Assembly (NCBI GenBank): GCA_052034135.1
Contig: JBPOJC010000014.1
Coordinates: 1 to 21,381 of the forward strand
Direction: 5' to 3'
Origin: JAGPKI01 sp052034135
Lineage (GTDB): Bacteria > Caldisericota > Caldisericia > UBA6126 > JAGPKI01
Length of the DNA stretch: 21,381 nucleotides
Under the pieces are notes generated by a model. It saw nothing but the letters and a program-made list of their open reading frames with translations. It did not search any database and had not been told where the DNA came from. The translations under genes and the position numbers were made by a program. Below, piece after piece: positions 5,427 through 12,529 of the stretch (positions within the stretch are counted from its first letter, which is position 1; each line of letters starts with the position of its first letter).

Positions 5427-6464
5427 ATGGGACTATTTGATAGGTTTGGGATGGATATAGCAATTGACCTTGGAACAGCAAATACGGTTGTATATGTAAG
5501 CGGGAGAGGAATAGTTTTAAGAGAACCAACTATAATAGCAATAAGAAAAGAAACAAAAGAAATAATAGCAATGGGAATTGAAGCGAAGAGAATGGCTGGG
5601 AGAGTTCCAGACACAATTCAAATCATAAGACCTTTAAAAGATGGAGTAATAGCTAATTTTGAAGTTACAGAGAAACTTTTGGAATATTTAATAACAAAAG
5701 TAGGTGGAAAAAGAGGTTTTTACAATATAGTTAAACCTAGGGTGGTAGTTGGAATACCATCCGGAATTACTGAAGTAGAAATGAGAGCAGTTATAGAGGC
5801 AGCCCTTCATGCCGGAGCAAGAGAAGCAAGGCTTGTTTATGAACCAATGGCTGCTGCTTTGGGAGCTGACCTTCCGATTGAGCAACCAACCGGTAATATG
5901 ATTGTAGATGTTGGCGGAGGAACTTGCGAAGTTGCAGTAATATCTTTTGGAGGAGTAGTATCAAAAAATTCAATTCGCGTAGCTGGAGATGAAATGAACG
6001 AAGCAATTCTTCAGTATTTAAAACGCCAATACAATTTATTAATAAGCCCCTATACTGCAGAAGAAATAAAAATGGAGATTGGATGTGCATTTCCAACCGA
6101 AGAAATAAGAACCATGGAAGTTAAGGGTAGAGATTTAATTAATGGTTTACCAAGGACTGCTACTATCTCCTCAGAAGAGACAAGAGTGGCACTAAATGAT
6201 GTATTAATAAGTATACTTGACCTTATAAAAGCAACTTTAGAGGTCACGCCTCCAGATTTAGCAGCGGATATTATTGATAGAGGAATATTTATAGCTGGCG
6301 GAGGAGCCCTTCTTCGAGGAATAGATAAATACATTAGAGAAGGAACAGGTATAGTTGTAAATACAGCTGAAAATCCTGTTTTGTGCGTTGCTTTAGGAGC
6401 TGGTAAAATAGTGGAAAATTTAAATAAATTCTGGCCATTTTTGCTTCAAGTAAAATATGACTAA
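5427..6464 (+). CDS. mreB: Rod shape-determining protein MreB
   Basis: 345 residues, full length. Actin-fold ATPase that forms membrane-bound filaments on the cytoplasmic face and directs lateral wall synthesis with MreC, MreD, RodA and PBP2. Phosphate-1 motif DLGTANT (14-20), phosphate-2 motif DVGGGTCEVAV (161-171) and adenosine motif GGGALLRG (291-298) are all present. The start is ATG at 5427, preceded by TTGGAGG six bases upstream; a TTG four codons earlier overlaps this ribosome-binding site and is unlikely. It begins the run mreB-mreC-mreD-mrdA, the standard order. The protein begins GLFDRFGMDIAIDLG, close to typical MreB from Gram-positive and thermophilic lineages. No anomaly is seen. 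Confidence 0.97.
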   Translation: MGLFDRFGMDIAIDLGTANTVVYVSGRGIVLREPTIIAIRKETKEIIAMGIEAKRMAGRVPDTIQIIRPLKDGVIANFEVTEKLLEYLITKVGGKRGFYNIVKPRVVVGIPSGITEVEMRAVIEAALHAGAREARLVYEPMAAALGADLPIEQPTGNMIVDVGGGTCEVAVISFGGVVSKNSIRVAGDEMNEAILQYLKRQYNLLISPYTAEEIKMEIGCAFPTEEIRTMEVKGRDLINGLPRTATISSEETRVALNDVLISILDLIKATLEVTPPDLAADIIDRGIFIAGGGALLRGIDKYIREGTGIVVNTAENPVLCVALGAGKIVENLNKFWPFLLQVKYD

Positions 6465-6478
6465 TATTAAAGATTTTA

Positions 6479-7327
6479 ATGCTTGCAAGTAAAGAAAAAG
6501 GTAAAAAATCAAGAATAATATTAGCTATTTTAATAGTTGTTGTTATTCTTGCAGGTTACGGAGTATTTAGAGTTTATAACTTTACTCCTTTAGTGAAGAT
6601 AGAGGGATTTTTTTTAAAGCTTTTTTCTCCAATAACAAACTTTTTTAAAAACGTAGCATCAAGTGTTTCCTCATTTGTGAGTATTATTGCTTCTCTGGGA
6701 TCAATAAAAGAAAAGATGGAAAATTTAGATTATCAGAACAGAGTTCTAAAAGTTAAAATTGCCTTGGTGGAAAATTATATTGAAGAAAACATCAGGTTAA
6801 AGTCTTTACTTGAAATCAAAAATAATTACGATTCGAAAAGCATATTTGCTAAAATAGTCTCAAGAGATTCATTAAAGCCGAATAATTTTATCGTAGATAA
6901 GGGTTCTAAGGATGGATTAAAAGTGAATAGCTCAGTGATTTATCCCATAAAGATAAAAACCTCAAATGGTTTAAGTACAACAATCTATCAGTTAATTGGA
7001 AGAGTTTATGATGTAACAGATGAAAATGCTAAAGTCCTTTCAATATTGGATCCAGATTCAAAGATAAGTGCAAGAAATTTAAGAACCAATAGTTTAGGTA
7101 CAGTATTAGTTGATGATAAGAAAAAAATGCTTTACTTCGAAGTTAGGAAAGATGATCCCTTAATAAAAAAGGGGGATGCAATTGTGACAAGCGAACTATC
7201 AACTCTCTCTGAAGGACTACTAATTGGCTTAGTTGAAAGCATTGAAGATACTCCTTCCATATATAGAAGAGCTTATCTAAATGTTCCTCTCGACTTTTAC
7301 AAAATTACAGAGGTAGCAATTATTTAA
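6479..7327 (+). CDS. mreC: Rod shape-determining protein MreC
   Basis: 282 residues: one N-terminal membrane helix (about residues 12-31), a coiled coil (about 68-118, with MENLDYQNRVLKVKIALV), then a beta-rich extracytoplasmic domain containing FIVDKGSKDGLKVNSSVIYP and, near the end, GDAIVTSELSTLSEGLLIGLV. MreC links cytoplasmic MreB to PBP2 and RodA outside the membrane and activates PBP2. Length and layout are normal. The ATG at 6479 lies 15 bases after the mreB stop without a clear Shine-Dalgarno, so translation probably depends on coupling. The mreD ATG follows its stop codon with no gap. Confidence 0.93.
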   Translation: MLASKEKGKKSRIILAILIVVVILAGYGVFRVYNFTPLVKIEGFFLKLFSPITNFFKNVASSVSSFVSIIASLGSIKEKMENLDYQNRVLKVKIALVENYIEENIRLKSLLEIKNNYDSKSIFAKIVSRDSLKPNNFIVDKGSKDGLKVNSSVIYPIKIKTSNGLSTTIYQLIGRVYDVTDENAKVLSILDPDSKISARNLRTNSLGTVLVDDKKKMLYFEVRKDDPLIKKGDAIVTSELSTLSEGLLIGLVESIEDTPSIYRRAYLNVPLDFYKITEVAII

Positions 7328-7792
7328 ATGGTTGATTTTGTAGCAATTGTTTTTGGCATATTTTTTGTTTTACTGGATGTTTCAGCCCTTCCAATGTTTG
7401 CAAAAGGATTTATTATTTTTGACTTTTCGCTTTTTTATATTAATACTTTAACATCATTACTAAAAGATAAAGCTTTTCTATACTTGTTAATAATTGCGAT
7501 CTTTAAGTCATTTTTCCTCTTAGAGGGAGAAATACTACAATTATTTTTTTTATATGCTTTATCTGTTGTGATATTATTTGTATTGGAAAGAATTCTTAAT
7601 TTAGAAAGTATTATTTTAACACTTATTGTTTCTATTATATTTCTCTTTTTTGAGATAAGATTGGCAGGTGTGTATAGTTTTAACCAAATTATATCCACTT
7701 TGTTGGTGCATCTAGTTTTATGGATCTTTTTAATTAATATTTTTAAAAGTTTATTTAATTCACTAAAGATTGGAGTAAAAAAGACGAAATAA
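7328..7792 (+). CDS. mreD: Rod shape-determining protein MreD
   Basis: 154 residues, almost entirely hydrophobic, with about five predicted membrane helices and a basic C-terminus (KIGVKKTK). Sequence conservation in MreD is low, so the call rests on size, hydropathy and its exact place between mreC and the PBP2 gene. It acts as a membrane partner of MreC in the elongasome. The ATG directly abuts the mreC stop codon. Confidence 0.85.
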   Translation: MVDFVAIVFGIFFVLLDVSALPMFAKGFIIFDFSLFYINTLTSLLKDKAFLYLLIIAIFKSFFLLEGEILQLFFLYALSVVILFVLERILNLESIILTLIVSIIFLFFEIRLAGVYSFNQIISTLLVHLVLWIFLINIFKSLFNSLKIGVKKTK

Positions 7793-7799
7793 TAAAAAA

Positions 7800-9581
7800 A
7801 TGAGTGAAAATAAAAAAATGACTCTTGCGAAACAAGAAATCGTTTTTTGGAAGCAGGTTTTACTTTATGTTGCTGTGGTTTGTTTAACCATAACTGTATT
7901 TATTAAAATTATTAATATTCAGGGTTTTAATACTGAATATTATAGCAATCTTTCCACTGATAATCACAAAAGAGTTATAAGTACAAATTGTCCAAGGGGC
8001 ACAATATTTGATAGAAACGGGAAAGAGCTTGCTACAGATCTTCCAACCTTCGATCTTTATATATCTCCAACTCTTATTAAAGATATTGATTCTTTTACTG
8101 AAATTTTAAATTCTTGTATAAATGTAGACAAAATTAAACTTAAAAAAATACTGTCAGAGGCTAATTCAATTGATGAAAGTTATTTGATCAAAAGCAATCT
8201 AAGCGATGAAGAGATTGCTCGTTTTAATGAGTTATCATTTAAATTAAAGGGCGCAACTATTAAAGAGAGTTACAAGCGTCATTATCCTAACGGAGAGGCT
8301 TTAGCTCATGTATTAGGTTACACCGGCATAGCTTCTGAACCTGAATTGGATTATTATAAAAATTTAACCTTGGATGAAAGAGTTGGAAAATCCGGCTTAG
8401 AGAAATACTATGAAGATTTGCTTCATGGGGAAAAGGGTAGAATAGTTCAGATAGTTAGCGCAAGCGGTAAAGTTCTTGACGAGATGGAAGAAAAACCTGC
8501 AAAAAAGGGTGAAAATATTTTTCTTACAATTGATTTGGGTTTACAGAAAAAAGTCGAAGAAGTAATCGGAGATAATTATGGTACAGGAATTATAATAGAT
8601 GTTAAAAAAGGAGAACTTCTTGCATGCGCTTCGAATCCTTCTTTTGATCCAAATATATTCTCAAAAGATATATCTGACGAGGAATGGCAAGCATTGAATA
8701 AAAAAAGAGCATTCTTTAATATAGCAATCCAAGGAGTTTATCCGCCTGGTTCTACTTTCAAATCTCTTATTTCCTTGTATGCATTAAGCAAGAATGTTAT
8801 AAATACAGAAACGAAATATTTTTGTGGTGGATCTTTGAATGTTAAGGGTTTGGAAGAAAAGTATAAATGTTGGGTCTTTCCTTCTTCTCATGGATGGTTA
8901 AATTTAAAAGATGCATTAAAATATTCATGCGATATATTTTTCTATCAACTTGCGAAAGACCTTAAAATTGAAAATTTTATTGAATTTGCAATTAAATTTG
9001 GTGGTATTACAAAAAAAACTGGAGTTGATTTACCATATGAAAATGAAGGTTTTCTTGGGAGTCCTAACTGGAAAAAGAAATATATTGGTGATGAGTGGTT
9101 TGACGGAGATTCGATGAATCTTGGTATTGGTCAAGGATATATACTTGTAACTCCTTTACAAATGGCAAAACTTTATTTAAAAATTGCAAATGGTGGAAAA
9201 GAGTTGGTGCCCCATTTACTTCTTAAAACTGAGAGCAATAAAACATTTAATGATTTTTATATTTTAAAAGAAGATGATTATTTAGTTGAAAAGAAATATA
9301 ATGATATTCTAATAGACTATCTTAAAGGCGTAACCGAGATAGGAGGAACTGCTTACGGTTTGAATATTGATGGTGTAAAAGTAGCTGCTAAAACTGGAAC
9401 CGCAGAAGGACCGAACGGAGAACATTTATGGTTAATATCTATATATCCAGCCGAAGATCCTCAAATCGTAGCTCTTATAATGTTTGAAAATTCAAAGTAT
9501 CAATTTGCAAGCAAATTAACTCCTTATATGGAAAATATACTTTCATACTATAAAAATGAATATAATACTAATAAGAGGTAG
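7800..9581 (+). CDS. mrdA: Penicillin-binding protein 2 (elongasome transpeptidase)
   Basis: 593 residues, a class B penicillin-binding protein. One N-terminal membrane helix (about 18-40) is followed by the PBP-dimerisation domain with RGTIFDRNGKELA (66-78). The transpeptidase domain carries all three active-site motifs: STFK (S318, K321), SCD (376-378) and KTGT (531-534). The SxD form of the second motif is normal for PBP2-type enzymes. GVYPPGSTFK is characteristic. The enzyme crosslinks peptidoglycan during cell elongation and is activated by MreC. Its partner glycosyltransferase RodA, often adjacent, is not encoded in this window. The ATG at 7800 comes seven bases after the mreD stop, behind a run of A and without a clear Shine-Dalgarno. 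minC follows after five bases. Confidence 0.95.
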   Translation: MSENKKMTLAKQEIVFWKQVLLYVAVVCLTITVFIKIINIQGFNTEYYSNLSTDNHKRVISTNCPRGTIFDRNGKELATDLPTFDLYISPTLIKDIDSFTEILNSCINVDKIKLKKILSEANSIDESYLIKSNLSDEEIARFNELSFKLKGATIKESYKRHYPNGEALAHVLGYTGIASEPELDYYKNLTLDERVGKSGLEKYYEDLLHGEKGRIVQIVSASGKVLDEMEEKPAKKGENIFLTIDLGLQKKVEEVIGDNYGTGIIIDVKKGELLACASNPSFDPNIFSKDISDEEWQALNKKRAFFNIAIQGVYPPGSTFKSLISLYALSKNVINTETKYFCGGSLNVKGLEEKYKCWVFPSSHGWLNLKDALKYSCDIFFYQLAKDLKIENFIEFAIKFGGITKKTGVDLPYENEGFLGSPNWKKKYIGDEWFDGDSMNLGIGQGYILVTPLQMAKLYLKIANGGKELVPHLLLKTESNKTFNDFYILKEDDYLVEKKYNDILIDYLKGVTEIGGTAYGLNIDGVKVAAKTGTAEGPNGEHLWLISIYPAEDPQIVALIMFENSKYQFASKLTPYMENILSYYKNEYNTNKR

Positions 9582-9586
9582 AAATA

Positions 9587-10222
9587 ATGGCAAGTAGAGT
9601 TACTCCGGATGATGTTGTTGTATTTAGAGGTATTGAAGATGGTGTTTTGATTTTGTTAGATACTGACTTTAAAGATTACGAAAAAGTCATAAAAAAGGCT
9701 ATTAAAAAGTTAAAAGAAAATAAGAAGTTTTTTAAAGGTGCAAATATTTTTATTGATGGAATGAAAAGAGCTCTTGATAGCGACGAAATAGGAATGGCAA
9801 GGAAGCTAATAAGCGATAAACTAAAATTGGAGGTTATGCCTTATAGATTAACAGAAACTAAAGAAGAGAAAAAGGAATCAGATTATCCTTTAATTGTAGA
9901 GAGGACTCTTAGAGCTGGACAGGTTATTCAGAGTAATGTAGATGTGGTTGTATTTGGTGATATTAATCCTGGTGCATCAATAATTTCTTCTGGTTCTATA
10001 TTTGTATATGGGAAATTAAGAGGTGAAGCTCATGCAGGGCAACCTGGTAGTGAAAAATGCATTATTGCTGCTAATGGTTTTTCTCCGCTTGCTTTATCAA
10101 TAGGAGATAAAGTTTTGGACTTAGACTCCCTTGATGAGAAAAGTAAAAACAACTTCTGTTTTGCAAAAGTGTTAGATAAAGAAATAAAAATAAATGTGGT
10201 ATCTAAGAATATAGATGAGTGA
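9587..10222 (+). CDS. minC: Septum site-determining protein MinC
   Basis: 211 residues. The N-terminal MinC domain (about 1-90), which interferes with FtsZ filaments, is joined by a charged linker (TETKEEKKES) to the C-terminal beta-helix domain. That domain contains RTLRAGQVIQS, VVVFGDINPGASIISSGSIF and VYGKLRGEAHAGQPG, the diagnostic stretch for MinD binding and dimerisation. Residue R-GQ and the GxL-RGxxHAG pattern are intact. It sits directly after mrdA and before minD and minE, so elongation and division-site control share one transcript. The ATG at 9587 follows AAGAGG. The last codons lie in a 12-base tandem duplication shared with the minD start. Confidence 0.94.
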   Translation: MASRVTPDDVVVFRGIEDGVLILLDTDFKDYEKVIKKAIKKLKENKKFFKGANIFIDGMKRALDSDEIGMARKLISDKLKLEVMPYRLTETKEEKKESDYPLIVERTLRAGQVIQSNVDVVVFGDINPGASIISSGSIFVYGKLRGEAHAGQPGSEKCIIAANGFSPLALSIGDKVLDLDSLDEKSKNNFCFAKVLDKEIKINVVSKNIDE

Positions 10223-10234
10223 ATAGATGAGTGA
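10211..10234 (+). repeat. 12-base tandem duplication across the minC stop and minD start
   Basis: ATAGATGAGTGA occurs twice in a row (10211-10222 and 10223-10234). The first copy ends minC (Ile-Asp-Glu-stop), the second contains the minD ATG at 10227. In the minD frame the first copy gives ATG-AGT-GAA-TAG, a three-codon frame that ends just before the minD start. Confidence 0.9.
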
Positions 10235-11039
10235 ATCAATTGTAGTAACTTCGGGAAAAGGTGGAGTCGGAAAAACAACTATTGTAGCGAATGTTGGCGT
10301 AGCACTTGCTCAATTAGGCTACAGTGTTGCTCTCGTAGATGCAGATATAGGGCTTAGAAATCTTGATATAGTCATGGGTTTAGAAACAAAATCTAAAAGG
10401 AATTTGGTTGATGTAATTAGAGGTTTATGCAGCCTCGATGAGGCTTTAACCGAAGATAAAAGATTAAAAGGCAAGCTTTTCCTTCTTGCTGCTTCGCAAG
10501 CTCATAAGAAGGAAGATATTGATAAGGAGAGTTTTCAAAAAATAATAAATGAGCTTAAAAAAAGATATGATTATACAATCATTGATTGTCCTGCAGGAAT
10601 AGAATATGGGTTTAACATTTCTATAAAAAGTGCCGATAGGGCAATTGTAGTAGTTAATCCTGATGTTTCATCTGTGAGAGATGCAGATAGAGTAATAGGT
10701 ATAATAGAAAATGATAAAATCAGAAAAATAGAACTTATAATAAATAAAATTGATGTGGCTCTGTTAAAAAAGAAAGAAATAATTTCGATAGAAGATATTA
10801 TAGAACTTTTAGGCGTAAAATTGATTGGCGTAATTCCAGAGAATTATAAAATAATTGTTGCTTCTAATATTGGAAAACCAATACCTTTTTCTAAGGAGAA
10901 GGAGCTATCTTCTGTTTTTATAAATATTGCGAGAAGATTGACAGGAGAAAAAGTTCCTGTAACAGCAGTTAATGGCGAAAGCACTTCTAAAGGCGAGAAT
11001 CTCTGGAACAAAGTTAAAAAAACTTTTGATAGAAAATAG
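10227..11039 (+). CDS. minD: Septum site-determining ATPase MinD
   Basis: 270 residues, full length. Deviant Walker A motif KGGVGKTT (11-18), switch I region VDADIGLRNLD (37-47) and IIDCPAG with the Walker B-type aspartate identify the MinD/ParA family. The C-terminal LWNKVKKTFDRK forms a basic amphipathic helix suited to ATP-dependent membrane binding. MinD dimers recruit MinC to the membrane and are released by MinE-stimulated ATP hydrolysis. The ATG at 10227 is four bases after the minC stop, without a strong Shine-Dalgarno, so translation probably relies on coupling at the duplicated junction. Confidence 0.96.
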   Translation: MSESIVVTSGKGGVGKTTIVANVGVALAQLGYSVALVDADIGLRNLDIVMGLETKSKRNLVDVIRGLCSLDEALTEDKRLKGKLFLLAASQAHKKEDIDKESFQKIINELKKRYDYTIIDCPAGIEYGFNISIKSADRAIVVVNPDVSSVRDADRVIGIIENDKIRKIELIINKIDVALLKKKEIISIEDIIELLGVKLIGVIPENYKIIVASNIGKPIPFSKEKELSSVFINIARRLTGEKVPVTAVNGESTSKGENLWNKVKKTFDRK

Positions 11040-11063
11040 TTTTTAGAGGTTGGGGGTTAAGAA

Positions 11064-11297
11064 ATGAAAAGCGGAAACGTTGCTTCAAAAAGGCTTAAGG
11101 GAATAATTTCTCAAGATAGAGAAGTTCTCTCGCCTGGTTCATTCAGAGTTTTAAAAAAAGAACTCGGATCCATTATTGCAAAATACCTTGATATTGACAA
11201 AAGGAAGATAAAAATTGTATTAGAACAAAAAGATGATGAAAACTATAGTCTGATTGCGGATCTTCAGATAAAGGAAAGTCTTAAACAAAAGAAATGA
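11064..11297 (+). CDS. minE: Cell division topological specificity factor MinE
   Basis: 77 residues. ASKRLKGIISQDR (7-19) matches the anti-MinCD helix of MinE, and the rest (ELGSIIAKYLDIDKRKIKIVLEQ) matches the topological-specificity domain, with helix then strand. MinE displaces MinC and triggers MinD ATPase, giving polar oscillation or gradients. The N-terminus is short: only six residues precede the anti-MinCD segment, and the hydrophobic membrane-targeting stretch known from Escherichia coli MinE is not evident. An in-frame TAA six bases before the ATG rules out a longer form. Shine-Dalgarno GAGGTTGGGGG lies upstream. The stop overlaps the sbcD start (ATGA). Confidence 0.88.
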   Translation: MKSGNVASKRLKGIISQDREVLSPGSFRVLKKELGSIIAKYLDIDKRKIKIVLEQKDDENYSLIADLQIKESLKQKK

Positions 11298-12529
11298 CTC
11301 AAAATATAAAAATGGTTCATACTGGGGACTTGCACTTAGGAATAGAAAGCTATGGTAAGAATGAAGAAAATCTTCCAGTAAATACAAGAGTTACTGACTT
11401 TTTTAAATCTCTTGATTATATTGTTGATTATTCAATTGCTCAAAATGTAGACCTATTTCTCGTGGCTGGCGATATATATGAACAAAGAGAGCCATCAGTT
11501 TATATACAGAATGAATTTTCAAAAAGACTTGTAAAATTGCTTGAAGCAAATATAGCCATTGTACTTTTAATTGGAAATCATGATTCTCTAACTACTATAA
11601 GGAGAATATCTTCCATCCAGATATTTAAAGAATTAAGAATCCCAAATGTATATGTAATAGATGAACCAACCGTATTTCAAATACAAACAAAATCGGGAAT
11701 AGTTCAGGTGGCTGGCTTGCCTTATATTGACAAAAACAGGATGAGAGAAGTTTTTAGAAACTATTCTCTTAAGGAAGAAGAAAAAGTAGAATTAAAGGAA
11801 TTAATGATTAAAAATCTTTTAGATGATTTAGAAAAAAAGATTAATTCTAAATATCCAGCCATCTTAACTGCACATCTAACAGTCAGAGAGGCAATTTATC
11901 AAAATTGGAGGCCTGCAATTATAGGTAATGAGATATATATTTCATTAGATTCACTTAATAATGAAGTATTTTCATATATTGCCCTGGGGCACATACATAA
12001 ACATCAATTTATAAATAATTCAAAAAATATTGCTTATTGTGGAAGCATTGATACTATTGATTTTGGCGAGGCTGATTTTGATCATGGTTTTATACTCTTA
12101 GAAATTGATAAGAATTCAGTAGAAAGTAATTTTATAACAATACCAGATCAAAGGAGATTTGTTACATTAAATATCGAAATTGAAAACGATAAGGATATTA
12201 AAAAAGTAATAACTAAAGAAGTAAAAGAAAAATGTAACACTTCAGACATTGTAAGATTAAATATATTATTAAATGATCCGTTTTTTTCAATTGATGAACA
12301 GGATATTCGCAAAGTCATATCAAACTATTGTTTTATCCTCTCAACAATAAAAATTGAAAGGAAAACAAAGAAACAAACTCGTATAGATGGATTGACAAAT
12401 GAAGGTGATCCACTTGATGCACTTAATAGATATATATCTGTAACCAATGACCCATTTATTAAAGAGAATAAAGATGAGTTAGTAAAATTAACTTTTGATT
12501 TGTTAAAAGAAATTAGAGAAGGACAATGA
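11294..12529 (+). CDS. sbcD: SbcD/Mre11-like nuclease subunit
   Basis: 411 residues. Metallophosphoesterase motifs in order: GDLHLG (11-16; D12, H14), AGDIYE (D60), GNHDS (N95, H96, D97), TAHLTV (H194) and GHIHKHQ (233-238; H233, H235). These build the two-manganese centre of the Mre11 family. With SbcC it forms an ATP-controlled endo/exonuclease that opens hairpins and processes DNA double-strand ends. The C-terminal part carries the capping and SbcC-binding segments but no motif I can define. The ATG overlaps the minE stop by four bases, and its own stop overlaps the sbcC start by four bases, so all three are translationally coupled. Confidence 0.95.
   Translation: MTQNIKMVHTGDLHLGIESYGKNEENLPVNTRVTDFFKSLDYIVDYSIAQNVDLFLVAGDIYEQREPSVYIQNEFSKRLVKLLEANIAIVLLIGNHDSLTTIRRISSIQIFKELRIPNVYVIDEPTVFQIQTKSGIVQVAGLPYIDKNRMREVFRNYSLKEEEKVELKELMIKNLLDDLEKKINSKYPAILTAHLTVREAIYQNWRPAIIGNEIYISLDSLNNEVFSYIALGHIHKHQFINNSKNIAYCGSIDTIDFGEADFDHGFILLEIDKNSVESNFITIPDQRRFVTLNIEIENDKDIKKVITKEVKEKCNTSDIVRLNILLNDPFFSIDEQDIRKVISNYCFILSTIKIERKTKKQTRIDGLTNEGDPLDALNRYISVTNDPFIKENKDELVKLTFDLLKEIREGQ

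Noticed and set aside
5688..6334. Minus-strand open frames inside mreB
   Set aside because: Antisense shadows of a conserved gene; no family resemblance.
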